Below, in pieces: positions 8,421-17,840 of a stretch of 36,572 nucleotides of DNA. The notes below the pieces were generated by a model, which was given only the letters and a program-made list of their open reading frames with translations, was not told the DNA's origin and did not search any database. The position numbers and the translations under genes were made by a program. The first letter of the stretch is position 1. Each line of letters opens with the position of its first letter. This stretch comes from Cryobacterium sp. Y50 (GTDB lineage Bacteria > Actinomycetota > Actinomycetes > Actinomycetales > Microbacteriaceae): positions 1 through 36,572 of the forward strand of contig NZ_PJJM01000093.1 in the NCBI RefSeq assembly GCF_002929805.1, read 5' to 3'.

Positions 8421-9008
8421 GGTCCAGTCCTGATGATGGTGCGGCTGCGCCCCGCGCCCCCGGATTTCAGAGTGCGCGATGCAGCGAATGTCTGTGGTCG
8501 CCAGACCGAACAGTACCGGCGACGGGGAAATTGCAAACGACGACGCTCATCGGCGTGCTACGAACGCGTCAGCGAGGAGTAGCGGAGCGCCCAGCGGTCG
8601 TGATGAACGGATGCTGACGGGACAAGACCGATGCAGGCGTCGACACCCGGCCGAGTGCGACGAGAAGGCGGCTAGTCGACGAGGGACGCAGTTGCGGCGT
8701 GGTCCGGGGCACAGGCGCCAAAGTGAGCGCCGTCGTTCGCAACCAGTGCGAGCGTGATCGGTGCTGTCTTTGTCATGTCTGCCTCCTGGGCGCCTAAAAG
8801 TTATGTGTATCTCATGCCCCCGGATCAGGCAGCCCTCCAGAATATGGGAAAACAGGGGCAGAAGGCAAGGATTTTCTGGCGCGGCGGCATCCGTTCGCCG
8901 CGCGTCGCCCACTCGGCAAGTCACAGGTGGGTGTCCCGTAGTCTGGGGGCAACGTCTATTGCGGGCGTTCCTATTTCTATGCCATCGCGCGTCCCGAAAG
9001 GATTCTTC
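8421..9008. other. Intergenic region between ABC exporter and dedA
   Basis: About 590 bases. It contains the leftward small ORF (8776-8672), a 7-bp inverted repeat CGTCAGC/GCTGACG about 40 bases apart (near 8565-8620) between that ORF and the exporter, and a rightward TAGTCT (8939-8944) that may be the dedA -10. A long leftward frame across 8547-9062 has the base pattern of a shadow and is not called. Confidence 0.5.
8672..8776 (-). CDS. Candidate 34-residue small ORF upstream of the ABC exporter
   Basis: ATG at 8776 follows an excellent Shine-Dalgarno (AGGAGG, 5 bases before the ATG). The peptide begins MTKTAPITLALVANDGAHFG and ends at TAG (8672-8674). Third positions are about 70% G/C, as in real genes here. 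The same frame stays open after the TAG for another 38 codons to TAG at 8558, ending VHHDRWALRYSSLTRS, so it could be a 72-codon gene broken by an amber codon, or a short leader peptide for the exporter 250 bases downstream. I do not recognise a family. On the leader hypothesis it would control exporter expression by attenuation; that is inference. Confidence 0.45.
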   Translation of the reverse strand: MTKTAPITLALVANDGAHFGACAPDHAATASLVD

Positions 9009-9698
9009 ATGCTGCCCACCCTGTTTGGAATCGATTTTCTCGACTCGGAGTGGCTGATCCATTCGTTTGGATCGTTCGTTCTTCTGGGCGTTGCCGTGGT
9101 TGTATTCGTCGAGACCGGCTTCATCGTGCTGTCGTTCCTGCCGGGTGATTCGCTGCTGTTCACTGTGGGGTTGCTCACCGCGACCGGGGTGGTACCGCTG
9201 CCGATCTGGGTGACCTGTCTGGTCGTGTTCGCGGCGGCGTTCGCCGGCGATCAGCTCGCCTATGTCATCGGCCGAAAAGCGGGGCCAGCGGTCTTCTCAC
9301 GGGAGAAGAACCGGTTGTTCAACCCGAAGAACGTCGAGCGCACCAATGCCTTCTTCGCCAAGCACGGCGGTAAGTCGATCATTTTGGCCCGTTTTCTGCC
9401 CATTTTTCGGGCCTTTGTGCCGGTCGCTGCCGGCGTCGGTAAGATGCGCTACCGCAGCTTCGTGACCTATAACGCGATCGGTGCCTTCGCCTGGGGAGTC
9501 GGCCTCACCCTGATCGGCTACTTCCTCGGCCAGTTCGCGTTCGTCGCCAAGTACTCCGAGTTCTTCATCATCGGCATCATTTTGCTCTCCGGCATTCCTA
9601 TTCTCACGGAGCTGGCCAAGGCTGCCCGCACGACGCTCAAGGAGCGCCGGGCTGCAGCTCGGGTGCTGCCGACCATCCCGGCCGAACTGCGCGAATAG
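9009..9698 (+). CDS. DedA family membrane protein
   Basis: 229-residue polytopic protein of the DedA/VTT superfamily. Visible family marks are the N-terminal re-entrant region FVETGFIVLSFLPGDSLLF, then AGDQLAYVIGRKAG, and the signature ARFLPIFRAFVPVAAGVGKM with its conserved Arg-Pro-Arg-Pro-Gly residues. DedA members act in membrane homeostasis; some are now known as undecaprenyl-phosphate or phospholipid flippases. The ATG at 9009 is chosen because AAAGGA lies 6 bases upstream; frames extending to 8754 lack such a signal. Single-gene transcription unit, converging on the dehydrogenase gene. Confidence 0.92.
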   Translation: MLPTLFGIDFLDSEWLIHSFGSFVLLGVAVVVFVETGFIVLSFLPGDSLLFTVGLLTATGVVPLPIWVTCLVVFAAAFAGDQLAYVIGRKAGPAVFSREKNRLFNPKNVERTNAFFAKHGGKSIILARFLPIFRAFVPVAAGVGKMRYRSFVTYNAIGAFAWGVGLTLIGYFLGQFAFVAKYSEFFIIGIILLSGIPILTELAKAARTTLKERRAAARVLPTIPAELRE

Positions 9699-9732
9699 GG
9701 CCCGCGGCACCGCGCGCACGCCCGCTCTTGGC

Positions 9733-9764
9733 CAGGACCCGCACTGCTCGTGGGCGCGGTCCTG
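9733..9764. terminator. Stem-loop between convergent dedA and dehydrogenase genes
   Basis: CAGGACC (9733-9739) pairs with GGTCCTG (9758-9764), with partial further pairing inside (CGCAC/GTG-GCG). There is no U-tract on either strand, so it is a terminator-like hairpin at best, possibly serving both genes. Confidence 0.45.
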
Positions 9765-9796
9765 ACAGGCCAGGGCGGGGTCGCGAGGTGAACGCA

Positions 9797-10876
9797 CTAC
9801 CGGGCAGCGTCCAGGCGGGCAGCGGCGAGCATCTCGGCGGCCGCGAGTGTCGTGATCTCGCTCGCGCGGGCATCCGTGAAGATCTGCGTCAGCACGTTGC
9901 CGATAGCGGCGACGCGGGCCGTGATCTGGCCGAGGTCGGCGTTCGGCTCGCTCGCCATGGCGAGGTAGACGACGCCCCCGGCGTTGACGACGAAATCCGG
10001 TGCCCAGAGGATGCCCCGCGCGTCCAACTGGGCCGCTCCGGCGGGCATGGCGAGTTGGTTGTTGGCGGCACCGCACACGCCCAGCACGTTCAACTCCGCG
10101 ATAACGCCGGCTGTCAGCACGCCGCCAAGGCCGCACGGCACGAACAGGTCGGCGTGCACGCGGTGCGCGTCAGCGACCGACACCCAGCTGGCGCCGAGCT
10201 CTTCGCCCAGGGCACGCTTTTCGGGGTTGATGTCCGTGACGGTGAGCGTTGCGCCGGCCGCGGCGAGGGCTACAGCGAGGCGTCCGCCGACCTGTCCGAG
10301 TCCGGAGATGACGAGGTGGCGGCCACGTACTTCTCGGCTTCCGAACAGCGCCTCCAAGGTGGACTCGATGCTCGCGTAGACGCCGGCCGCCGTGGCATCA
10401 GCCGGTTCGCCGACGCCGCCGCTCGCAGCGGGCAGCCCGCAGACATGGTTCGTGCGTTCTGCGACGATCGCCATGAGTTCGGCGCTCGTGCCGACGTCTT
10501 CGGCGGTCATGTAGGCGCCATGCAGGCTCTCGATCGCGTCTCCGAGGTCGAGCATTGCAAGGCGCTTCTCGGCATCGGTAAGCACCGTGCCGAGCGGTAG
10601 GTAGATGACCGATTTGCCGCCGCCGAGGCCCAGACCGGCGGCCGCGTTCTTGAGGGTCATGGCGGCAGAGAGGCGCAAGGCGTCGGCCACGGCGTCGGTC
10701 CAGGTGGCGTACTGCCACAGGCGCGCACCGCCGAGGGCTTGGCCGAGCCGAGTGGAATGAACAGCCACCGTAATCAGTAGCCCGGAGCGCTCTCCCTTGG
10801 TGATCAGCACTTTCTCATGGGAAAGCGGAATCTGCGCGAGAGAATCGAGGGCGGCGGCTGGGTGCGTGAGGGTCAT
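9797..10876 (-). CDS. Glu/Leu/Phe/Val-type amino acid dehydrogenase
   Basis: NAD-dependent oxidative deaminase of branched-chain or aromatic amino acids, 359 residues, the length of valine/leucine dehydrogenases. N-terminal substrate domain: glycine-rich GGARLWQY, K76 in AMTLKNA, the GLGLGGGKSV motif (K88), and GAYMTAEDVGTS. Rossmann domain with ISGLGQVGGRLA and VTDIN (Asp at the end of strand 2, favouring NAD+). The C-terminal part has VNAGGVVYLA. The ATG at 10876 has GGAG 6 bases upstream; the frame continues upstream to 11131 but crosses the purH terminator. I cannot fix the preferred substrate. It would feed 2-oxo acids into catabolism or branched fatty-acid synthesis. Confidence 0.88.
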   Translation of the reverse strand: MTLTHPAAALDSLAQIPLSHEKVLITKGERSGLLITVAVHSTRLGQALGGARLWQYATWTDAVADALRLSAAMTLKNAAAGLGLGGGKSVIYLPLGTVLTDAEKRLAMLDLGDAIESLHGAYMTAEDVGTSAELMAIVAERTNHVCGLPAASGGVGEPADATAAGVYASIESTLEALFGSREVRGRHLVISGLGQVGGRLAVALAAAGATLTVTDINPEKRALGEELGASWVSVADAHRVHADLFVPCGLGGVLTAGVIAELNVLGVCGAANNQLAMPAGAAQLDARGILWAPDFVVNAGGVVYLAMASEPNADLGQITARVAAIGNVLTQIFTDARASEITTLAAAEMLAAARLDAAR

Positions 10877-10995
10877 GGAAACTCCGTTGTGTCGGGCCTT
10901 GTGAGCCGAGTGCGGTGGCGCCGTTGTGTGGCGTCGCCTCAAATAGGATAACTGGCACGCGCTTCGGGGGGAACACCTGCAGGGCCCGGGTACGC

Positions 10996-11028
10996 AAAAA
11001 GCACCCTGACTGCGAGATTCAGGGTGCT
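10996..11028 (-). terminator. Rho-independent terminator after purH
   Basis: Perfect 10-bp stem AGCACCCTGA / TCAGGGTGCT (11000-11009 and 11019-11028) with a 9-base loop, followed leftward by TTTTT. It lies 12 bases after the purH stop and closes the perM-purN-purH unit. Confidence 0.95.
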
Positions 11029-11039
11029 CTTCGCACGAT

Positions 11040-12701
11040 CTAATGGAAGAAGTGGCGCTCTCCGGTGAAATACATAGAGACTCCGGCCGCGGTGGCTGCG
11101 GCGATGACTTCGGGGTCGCGCACCGATCCACCGGGCTGCACGACAGCCTTGATTCCGGCTTCGAGCAGAACTTCGAGCCCGTCAGCGAACGGGAAGAACG
11201 CGTCAGAGGCGGCGACCGATCCCTCGGCCCGCTCGCCGGCGCGGCTCACGGCGAGGTGACAGGAGTCGACCCTGTTGACCTGGCCCATTCCCACCCCGAC
11301 GGATGCCCCGGCATGCGCGAGCAGAATGGCGTTCGACTTCACGGAGCGGCAGGACTTCCACGCGAATTCCAGGTCGGTGCGAGTGGCGGCATCCACTTCG
11401 GGGCCGGCGACGAGGGTCCAGCCGGCCGAGCTGAAGTCTTCGAAGCTGTCGGTCTCCTGCACGAGCAGGCCGCCCGAGATCTGGTGCAGTTCGAGCGAGG
11501 AACGCTCGTAGTCGGCCGGCAACTCGAGAAGGCGAATGTTCTTCTTCTGGGTGAGCAGGTCGACCGCAGCCGGTTCGAATCCGGGGGCGACGAGCACCTC
11601 GGTGAAGATTCCGTTGACCGTTTCGGCCATGGCGAGCGTGACGACTCGGTTCGCAGCGATGACGCCGCCGAACGCGGAGATCGGGTCGCAGGCGTGCGCG
11701 CGCAGGTGGGCTGAGGCGATACCGTCCGGCGCGTTGGGCTTGGCGATGGCGATTCCGCACGGGTTGGCGTGCTTGACGATGGCGACGGCCGGTTCGCTGA
11801 AGTCGAAGGCGGCGCGCACAGCGGCATCCGCATCGACGTAGTTGTTGTACGACATTTCCTTGCCGTGCAGCTGTCGTGCCTGGGCAATACCACGGCCACC
11901 CTCGCCGACGTACAGAGCGGCGGCCTGGTGCGAGTTCTCGCCGTAGCGCAGAATGGCTTCGCGGGTGACCTCGATGCCAAGTCCCCCGGGGAACGGCGCC
12001 TCGTCCTCGTCCTCGTCCGCTGCAAACTCGACGTCCTGGTCGAGCGCCTCGACGTCGTCCTGCCACTGGTCGTAGACGTTTTCGGTGAACCAGGCCGACA
12101 CGCTCAGGTCGTAATCGGCGGTGTGCTCAAAGGCGAGCGAGGCGAGCTTCTGGCGCAGTTTGAGCGTCGAACCGCCAGCACCGACAGCCTCGATGATCTC
12201 ACCATAGCTGGCCGGGTCGACGACGATGGCCACGTTGGCGTGATTTTTAGCGGATGCCCGCACGAGCGCCGGTCCGCCGATGTCGATCTGCTCGATCACG
12301 TCGGCCGGTTCGGCACCGCTCAGTGCGGTTTCAACGAAGGGATACAGGTTGACGATGACGAGCTGGAAGGCCTTGATGCCGAGCTCTTCGAGCTGTGCTT
12401 CGTGTGTTTCGAGGCGCAGGTCGGCGAGGATGCCGGCGTGCACGCCGGGGTGCAGGGTCTTGACCCGGCCGTCGAGCGATTCCGGAAACCCGGTGACGGC
12501 CGACACGTCGGTCACGTCGTAGCCGGCGGCGCGAATCGTGGCCGCAGTGGATCCGGTGGAAACGATTTCGACGCCATCCGCTTTGAGGGCGGCGGCCAGT
12601 TCGAGTAGGCCGGTCTTGTCGCTCACAGAGATGAGTGCGCGCTCGATGCGGATCTTGTCCCGGTTACGGTACGTGTTGGGCGCGTTGGTGTGTCCACTCA
12701 T
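11040..12701 (-). CDS. purH: Bifunctional AICAR formyltransferase / IMP cyclohydrolase
   Basis: Catalyses the last two steps of IMP synthesis in the cytoplasm. N-terminal IMP cyclohydrolase (about residues 20-165): [49 protein letters not shown]-terminal AICAR transformylase from about 245: [29 protein letters not shown], closing with TGERHFFH. The length (553) exceeds the usual ~520 because of a strongly acidic segment near residues 213-235 ([14 protein letters not shown]) at the domain linker. Its ATG overlaps the purN stop (ATGA), so the two formyl-transfer enzymes of purine synthesis are coupled. Confidence 0.97.
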   Translation of the reverse strand: MSGHTNAPNTYRNRDKIRIERALISVSDKTGLLELAAALKADGVEIVSTGSTAATIRAAGYDVTDVSAVTGFPESLDGRVKTLHPGVHAGILADLRLETHEAQLEELGIKAFQLVIVNLYPFVETALSGAEPADVIEQIDIGGPALVRASAKNHANVAIVVDPASYGEIIEAVGAGGSTLKLRQKLASLAFEHTADYDLSVSAWFTENVYDQWQDDVEALDQDVEFAADEDEDEAPFPGGLGIEVTREAILRYGENSHQAAALYVGEGGRGIAQARQLHGKEMSYNNYVDADAAVRAAFDFSEPAVAIVKHANPCGIAIAKPNAPDGIASAHLRAHACDPISAFGGVIAANRVVTLAMAETVNGIFTEVLVAPGFEPAAVDLLTQKKNIRLLELPADYERSSLELHQISGGLLVQETDSFEDFSSAGWTLVAGPEVDAATRTDLEFAWKSCRSVKSNAILLAHAGASVGVGMGQVNRVDSCHLAVSRAGERAEGSVAASDAFFPFADGLEVLLEAGIKAVVQPGGSVRDPEVIAAATAAGVSMYFTGERHFFH

Positions 12702-13291
12702 GCTTTGGAGCTCTCCTTGAGGTTCATGTGTCCGTTTGCGATGTCGAGCACGGCCTGGATGAGCAGGCGTCGTTCGACGATCTTGATGCGATTCTGCAGA
12801 GAAGTTTCAGTGTCCCCTGGCTCGATGTCGACGCGTTCCTGCACGAGAATGGGGCCCTCGTCGACGCCGTTATCGACGACTATGATGCTCGCGCCAGTCT
12901 GTACGGCACCGGCGGCGAGGGCGTCACGCACGGCGTGTGCGCCCGGAAATTCGGGCAGGTAGGCCGGATGCGTGTTGATCAGGTTCGGCGATAGCGCGGC
13001 AACGACGCGCGGCGGCAAGAGCCGCATCATGCCGCTGAGCACGACCAGGTCGGGCTGCCACTGCTGAATCTGCGCGAGCAGTTCGTCGCCCCAGGCCGCC
13101 CGGTCTTTGAACGACGAGAAGGGAACGGAGAAGGCCGGGATTCCGAATTCGATACCGAGCTCAAGCCCGTCGGCGTCGCGGTCGGCGCCGATCGCGATTA
13201 CTCGCGCCGGAAATTCGGCATCTTCGGACACCTCCAGCAAGGCTCGCAGATTGGATCCTCCGCCGGAGATCAGCACGACAATAGACAGCAC
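12698..13291 (-). CDS. purN: Phosphoribosylglycinamide formyltransferase
   Basis: Transfers the formyl group of 10-formyl-THF to GAR, third step of purine synthesis. 197 residues with the family signature: [14 protein letters not shown] at the N-terminus, [12 protein letters not shown], then [21 protein letters not shown] containing the catalytic asparagine/histidine region, and [12 protein letters not shown] with the conserved Asp. The GTG at 13291 is chosen because it starts directly before the first strand ([12 protein letters not shown]) and leaves a 10-base gap to the perM stop; the open frame upstream lies inside perM. It overlaps purH by 4 bases. Confidence 0.96.
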   Translation of the reverse strand: MLSIVVLISGGGSNLRALLEVSEDAEFPARVIAIGADRDADGLELGIEFGIPAFSVPFSSFKDRAAWGDELLAQIQQWQPDLVVLSGMMRLLPPRVVAALSPNLINTHPAYLPEFPGAHAVRDALAAGAVQTGASIIVVDNGVDEGPILVQERVDIEPGDTETSLQNRIKIVERRLLIQAVLDIANGHMNLKESSKA

Positions 13292-13301
13292 GGTTCTGAG
13301 C

Positions 13302-14549
13302 TTACCGTTTGGCAGGGAGCCCCGACGGGACTCGCACCCGGCCGGCCAGCATGCCAAAGGCCGCAGCGACACTGATTTCGGCTGCGGCGAGCGCGCCGAC
13401 CAGCAGTGGATTCGGGCCGACCTCAACGAGGCGGCCCGGGCCCATCGCGCCAGCCGACCACCAGGCGAGCAGCCCGAGCAGCACTCCGGCGATCACGCCC
13501 ATGCCGAGCCCGGTGAGAATGTGTTCGAGTGTGGTGCGTTCGGGCACGCCGGGGCGATCCAACCGTTGCCGGGTCACGACTGCGAAGGCGAAGCCGATCA
13601 GCACCGGAACAAGCAGCCCGAGAAATCCGTAGGCCGGCGTGCCCTGCGGCAGCGCGCCGAAGATGGGTAGTCCGGGCAGAGTGCCCACCACTGTGCCGAT
13701 CGGCGAGACACTGGTACCGACTCCCATCGCAATTCCCGGGCCGATGAACCAGGCTGCGGCCCAGACCACGAGGTTGGGAATGAGCGCGAGTTGCGCGAGC
13801 GTGATCGTGGCACCGCCGAGTACCCCGGCCTGCACCGCCTCGTACAGCCCGATGATGGTCGCGTAGTTGATGGCCACGAGCACGGTCACGGTTACGGCCG
13901 ACACGATCAGCACCCCGGCAGCGGCAGCGGTTCCACCGCGCAAGGCCCCGGCAATCACGATGCGGGTGGTTTGCGGCAACCTTCGATACCACGAGCGGAT
14001 GCGCCGGCTCACCGGATCCAGGCGCTCCGCCGCTTCCACGGTCTGGCGCCGCCCCAGTTCCGTCCCGATTACGACGCCGGCCGCATAGATGAGCGTCGGC
14101 AGCAGAAGCCCCTGCAGCTGGTTGGGCGTGACCGTCTTCGAGACGGCGGACAGGGTCACCAGCGCGGCGAGGATGGCGTAGGTGCCTACGGCGACGCCGA
14201 CGCCGGTCCAGCGGTGCGGGGTTTCGGCGGCGCGACGGCCGGTGTGTATGCCCATGAGCACCGAGAGCATGGCGAAGCCGAGCGGCACGACGGTGATCAG
14301 AAAAGGAGTGTCGGCACCGGCCAGGCCGAGCGCGGCGGCAACGTCGGGGCCGAGCTGCACCGTGAGGTCGACACCGTTGCCGAGCAGCCAGATATCGGCC
14401 GCGGCCCGCCAGAAGACGAACCACTCGACCGACAGGCCGAAGTGGGCGGCCCAGAGTGCGGTGAGCGGCACCATGCCGATGCCGATGCCGATGGCGACAA
14501 CAAGTAATGCCTCAAGAGCGGCGAGCAGGGCGGTCGTTATGCGGTTCAT
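13302..14549 (-). CDS. PerM/DUF6350 family polytopic membrane protein
   Basis: 415 residues, almost wholly hydrophobic with about nine or ten membrane helices (first: [21 protein letters not shown]). Position immediately upstream of purN-purH and downstream of sucCD corresponds to Rv0955 (PerM) of M. tuberculosis, a membrane protein linked there to cell division and persistence; the sequence style (DUF6350) agrees. Function here is inferred from that relation. The ATG at 14549 is chosen as the first start before the helix; Shine-Dalgarno is weak (AACGG). Ends 10 bases before purN, so it heads the purine operon. Confidence 0.8.
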   Translation of the reverse strand: MNRITTALLAALEALLVVAIGIGIGMVPLTALWAAHFGLSVEWFVFWRAAADIWLLGNGVDLTVQLGPDVAAALGLAGADTPFLITVVPLGFAMLSVLMGIHTGRRAAETPHRWTGVGVAVGTYAILAALVTLSAVSKTVTPNQLQGLLLPTLIYAAGVVIGTELGRRQTVEAAERLDPVSRRIRSWYRRLPQTTRIVIAGALRGGTAAAAGVLIVSAVTVTVLVAINYATIIGLYEAVQAGVLGGATITLAQLALIPNLVVWAAAWFIGPGIAMGVGTSVSPIGTVVGTLPGLPIFGALPQGTPAYGFLGLLVPVLIGFAFAVVTRQRLDRPGVPERTTLEHILTGLGMGVIAGVLLGLLAWWSAGAMGPGRLVEVGPNPLLVGALAAAEISVAAAFGMLAGRVRVPSGLPAKR

Positions 14550-14685
14550 CCGTTGCGAGCCTATATCGCCCCGGTGACAACGCGGGCCACCCACGCGCGA
14601 ACTCCTGCGTCGTCTCGTGGCGTGAGCCGGGCATCCGCTCGAAATCGCCGCGGTTGTGCACGCCGACTTTGCGCCCACCGATGGC

Positions 14686-14717
14686 AAAAGGGGCCCGCCG
14701 GTCACCCGGCGAGCCCC
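14686..14717 (-). terminator. Rho-independent terminator after sucD
   Basis: Leftward, GGGGCTCGCCGG (14717-14706) pairs with CCGGCGGGCCCC (14701-14690; one G-U) around a 4-base loop and is followed by TTTT. It lies 14 bases beyond the sucD stop and separates sucCD from perM. Confidence 0.92.
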
Positions 14718-14731
14718 CTCAAATGTCCTAC

Positions 14732-15619
14732 TTACAGTGCGGCGAGTGCCTCGCGCAGCAGGTTCGCAGCCTCGCTCGGCGTCTTGCCGACCTTGACTCC
14801 GGCGGCCTCGAGGGCCTCCTTCTTGCCCTGGGCGGTTCCGGCTCCGTCGGAGACGATGGCACCGGCGTGGCCCATGGTCTTGCCCTCTGGAGCGGTGAAA
14901 CCGGCCACGTAGCCGATGACCGGCTTCGTGACGTGCGCCTTGATGTACTCGGCGGCCTTCTCTTCAGCGTCGCCGCCGATTTCGCCGATCATGACGATGG
15001 CGAGCGTCTCCGGGTCGTTCTCGAAGGCTTCAAGCGCATCGATGTGCGTGGTGCCGATGATTGGGTCGCCACCGATACCGATCGCTGTGGAGAAGCCCAG
15101 GTCGCGCAGTTCGTACATCATCTGGTAAGTCAGGGTGCCCGACTTGGAGACGAGACCGACCGGGCCCTTGACGGTGATGTTGGCCGGCGTGATGCCGACA
15201 AGCGCCTCACCGGGCGTGATGATGCCGGGGCAGTTCGGTCCGATGATGCGGGTCTTGTTGCCCTTGGCGATGGCGTAGGCCCAGAACTCGGCCGAGTCTT
15301 GCACCGGAACGCCCTCGGTGATGATGACGAGCAGTGGAATCTCGGCGTCGATCGCTTCGATGACCGCGTCCTTGGTGAACATCGGCGGTACGAAGATGAT
15401 CGACACGTCGGCGCCGGTCTTCTCGACAGCCTCTTTGACCGTGCCGAAGACGGGCAGCTCGACGCTGCCGTGCACGACGGTGGTGCCGGCCTTGCGGGCG
15501 TTGACGCCACCGACGACCTGGGTACCGGCCTTGAGCATGAGGGCAGTGTGCTTGGTGCCCTCACCCCCGGTGATGCCCTGAACGATGACCTTGGAGTCCG
15601 TGTTGAGGAAGATTGACAT
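14732..15619 (-). CDS. sucD: Succinyl-CoA ligase alpha subunit
   Basis: Converts succinyl-CoA to succinate with nucleotide triphosphate formation in the TCA cycle, as a dimer or tetramer with SucC. 295 residues, standard length. CoA-binding N-terminal domain ([26 protein letters not shown]), [13 protein letters not shown], and the phosphohistidine loop [15 protein letters not shown] near residue 250. Lies 9 bases after the sucC stop, so cotranscribed. ATG at 15619 opens directly on [11 protein letters not shown], as in other actinobacteria. Confidence 0.97.
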   Translation of the reverse strand: MSIFLNTDSKVIVQGITGGEGTKHTALMLKAGTQVVGGVNARKAGTTVVHGSVELPVFGTVKEAVEKTGADVSIIFVPPMFTKDAVIEAIDAEIPLLVIITEGVPVQDSAEFWAYAIAKGNKTRIIGPNCPGIITPGEALVGITPANITVKGPVGLVSKSGTLTYQMMYELRDLGFSTAIGIGGDPIIGTTHIDALEAFENDPETLAIVMIGEIGGDAEEKAAEYIKAHVTKPVIGYVAGFTAPEGKTMGHAGAIVSDGAGTAQGKKEALEAAGVKVGKTPSEAANLLREALAAL

Positions 15620-15628
15620 TGTTGTCCC

Positions 15629-16798
15629 TTACTTCGCTGCGTGGGCGAGTTCGGCGGCCTTGGCGGCGCCCTCGTCCATGGTGGCGGCCAGTGTTACGAG
15701 CGGGTGGTTCGCCTCGGCAAGGATGCGACGACCCTCCTCGACGTTGTTGCCGTCGAGGCGCACCACGAGCGGCTTGTTGGCGGCAGAGCCGAGCTCGGCG
15801 AGCGCGCCCACGATGCCCTTGGCGACAGCGTCACAGGCGGTGATGCCGCCGAAGACGTTGACGAATACGCTCTTGACCTGCGGGTCACCGAGAATTACGT
15901 CGAGGCCGGCAGCCATGACCTCAGCGGATGCTCCGCCCCCAATGTCGAGAAAGTTGGCCGGCTTGACGCTGCCGAAGTTCTCGCCGGCGTAGGCGACAAC
16001 GTCGAGGGTTGACATGACGAGTCCAGCGCCGTTGCCGATGATGCCGACTTCACCGTCGAGCTTGACGTAGTTGAGGCCGGCGGCCTTTGCCTTGGCTTCG
16101 AGCGGGTCAGCCGCGGCAACGTCCTCGAGCAGGGCGTGCTTGGGGTGACGGAAGTCGGCGTTCTCGTCGATCGTGACCTTGCCGTCGAGGGCGATGATGT
16201 CGCCCTCTTCGGTGAGGACGAGCGGGTTGACCTCGACCAGGGTCGCGTCTTCACCCTTGAATACGTTGTAGAGCTTGACGAAGACCGGAGCGACCTTGTC
16301 GACGAGCTCTGCCGGGAACTTCGCGTCGATCGCGATCTGCTTCGCGACGGCGAGGTTGATGCCGACTGCGGGGTCGACGGCTGTGTAGGCGAGCGCTTCG
16401 GGCTTCTCGACGGCGAGAATTTCGATCTCGACGCCACCCTCGTAGCTGGCGAGCGACAGGTAGGAGCGGTTCGACCGGTCCAGCAGCACGGAGAAGTAGA
16501 ACTCCGCCTTGATGCGGGCTCCGCCGGCCACCATGACGCGGTGCACGGTGTGGCCCTTGATGTCCAGGCCCAGGATGCCCCGGCCTGCGGCTTCGGCGTC
16601 ATCCGGAGTCTTGGCTACCTTGACGCCGCCGGCCTTGCCGCGGCCGCCGACCTTGACCTGCGCCTTGACGACGACAACGCCGCCGAGCTTCTCAGCTGCT
16701 GCACGCACTTCGGCGGGGGTGTCCGCGATAATGCCCGGCAGAACCGGTACACCATATTCCTCAAAGAGGTCTCTCGCTTGGTATTCGTAAAGGTCCAC
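15629..16798 (-). CDS. sucC: Succinyl-CoA ligase beta subunit
   Basis: ATP-grasp subunit of succinyl-CoA synthetase, 389 residues, the normal length. It opens [20 protein letters not shown]; other marks are [27 protein letters not shown] with the Mg-binding residues, [10 protein letters not shown] and VFVNVFGGI. The GTG at 16798 is chosen because the conserved N-terminus starts there and GGAAGAG lies about 7 bases upstream; the frame is open to 17077 but the extra residues have no family resemblance. Heads the sucCD operon, divergent from the VIT gene. Confidence 0.97.
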   Translation of the reverse strand: MDLYEYQARDLFEEYGVPVLPGIIADTPAEVRAAAEKLGGVVVVKAQVKVGGRGKAGGVKVAKTPDDAEAAGRGILGLDIKGHTVHRVMVAGGARIKAEFYFSVLLDRSNRSYLSLASYEGGVEIEILAVEKPEALAYTAVDPAVGINLAVAKQIAIDAKFPAELVDKVAPVFVKLYNVFKGEDATLVEVNPLVLTEEGDIIALDGKVTIDENADFRHPKHALLEDVAAADPLEAKAKAAGLNYVKLDGEVGIIGNGAGLVMSTLDVVAYAGENFGSVKPANFLDIGGGASAEVMAAGLDVILGDPQVKSVFVNVFGGITACDAVAKGIVGALAELGSAANKPLVVRLDGNNVEEGRRILAEANHPLVTLAATMDEGAAKAAELAHAAK

Positions 16799-17069
16799 GC
16801 TGCTCTTCCAATCCGCGTCGTGGCGATCACCTGCCGGTGCCGATAGATCGCTACATGATGGGTAAATGAGATTGTTGGTAACAGCAGTCGTTGCCGCAAA
16901 ATAGCTCGACATCAAGACATACCGACCATCTAAAACTCTATCGCGTGAATCAGGCGTCGAGTCGCACCCCAAATCCGCGTCCCCCGCGCCGAGTACCCGC
17001 GCCGAGTACCCGCGCAAGGCTAGCCACACCTTGCTGGACCAAGCCGCTACACCCTGCCTATTCTTATCC
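16799..17069. other. Divergent intergenic region sucC / VIT gene
   Basis: 271 bases that must hold the sucCD promoter (leftward) and the VIT-gene promoter (rightward, below). It contains a perfect 13-bp tandem duplication of GCCGAGTACCCGC at about 16988-17013. No gene is evident. Confidence 0.5.
17059..17064 (+). promoter_or_regulatory. -10 element, leaderless start of the VIT gene
   Basis: TATTCT lies 5 bases before the ATG at 17070. There is no Shine-Dalgarno, so transcription probably begins at or next to the start codon. Confidence 0.55.
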
Positions 17070-17780
17070 ATGACCAATTTGTCTCAAGCGGTGGAACCAC
17101 ACGCCGCCGGCCTCGCCTCACGGTTGAACTGGCTGCGCGCCGGAGTTCTCGGCGCGAATGACGGCATCGTCTCCGTTGCCGCCCTCGTCGTCGGTGTCGC
17201 CGCCGCGACCACAGACTCCCACGTCATCCTCATCGCCGGTGTCGCCAGCCTGCTCGCCGGCGCCATCTCGATGGCGCTCGGCGAGTACGTCTCGGTGAGC
17301 AGCCAGCGCGACTCCGAACGCGCCCTGATCGCCAAAGAAACCTGGGAACTTGAGAACGAACCCGACGAGGAACTCGCTGAACTCGCCGGCTTCTACCAGG
17401 CCAAGGGACTGTCGTCCCAGACTGCCCAGCAGGTGGCAATCGAACTCACCGAGCACGATGCCCTCGCTGCGCACCTCGAGGTCGAGCTGCACATCACCGA
17501 GCAGGACGTATCCAATCCGTGGCACGCAGCGTACGCATCCGCTATCGCCTTCACCGTCGGCGCCGCGCTCCCCCTGCTCGCAGTGCTGCTTCCTCCGGCC
17601 GAATGGCGCATCGGCGCCACGTTTGTCGCGGTGCTGATCGCCCTCGTCATCACCGGTTGGCTCAGCGCGCACCTCGGCAACAGCCCCAAGCCGCGCGCGA
17701 TCGCCCGCATCGTCATCGGCGGAATCCTCGCCCTCGCGGTGACCTATGTGATCGGCGCACTCATCGGCGGCAGCGTCTGA
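17070..17780 (+). CDS. VIT1/CCC1 family transporter
   Basis: 236-residue membrane protein of the vacuolar iron transporter family (Fe2+/Mn2+ export or sequestration). Family marks: [21 protein letters not shown] in the first helix, [29 protein letters not shown] in helix 2 with its metal-site Glu, a soluble helical hairpin rich in Glu ([19 protein letters not shown]), then three more helices. Five helices in total, as expected. Start ATG 17070 appears leaderless. The substrate metal in this bacterium is inferred from the family only. The DUF3054 gene follows 60 bases downstream with its own promoter. Confidence 0.92.
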   Translation: MTNLSQAVEPHAAGLASRLNWLRAGVLGANDGIVSVAALVVGVAAATTDSHVILIAGVASLLAGAISMALGEYVSVSSQRDSERALIAKETWELENEPDEELAELAGFYQAKGLSSQTAQQVAIELTEHDALAAHLEVELHITEQDVSNPWHAAYASAIAFTVGAALPLLAVLLPPAEWRIGATFVAVLIALVITGWLSAHLGNSPKPRAIARIVIGGILALAVTYVIGALIGGSV

Positions 17781-17828
17781 TCAAGCTGGGCTCACAGCCA
17801 ACTCCGGGTTCCGAACCTACCGGGTGGA

Positions 17829-17834
17829 TAGGCT
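17829..17834 (+). promoter_or_regulatory. -10 element, leaderless start of the DUF3054 gene
   Basis: TAGGCT is followed by AAAAAT and directly by the ATG at 17841, with no Shine-Dalgarno. Confidence 0.6.
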
Positions 17835-17840
17835 AAAAAT

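Noticed and set aside
8547..9062. Long leftward frame of 171 codons
   Set aside because: Arg/Pro/Cys-rich with no family resemblance; it overlaps the start of dedA and the better-supported small ORF, so it is a shadow.
10877..11131. N-terminal extension of the amino acid dehydrogenase
   Set aside because: It reads back through the purH terminator hairpin; the internal ATG at 10876 has a Shine-Dalgarno.
11565..11590. tRNA T-loop-like GGTTCGAATCC
   Set aside because: It lies inside purH, with no acceptor stem or D- and anticodon arms around it.
16799..17077. N-terminal extension of sucC
   Set aside because: The 93 extra residues resemble no SucC and the conserved start VDLYEYQ has its own Shine-Dalgarno.
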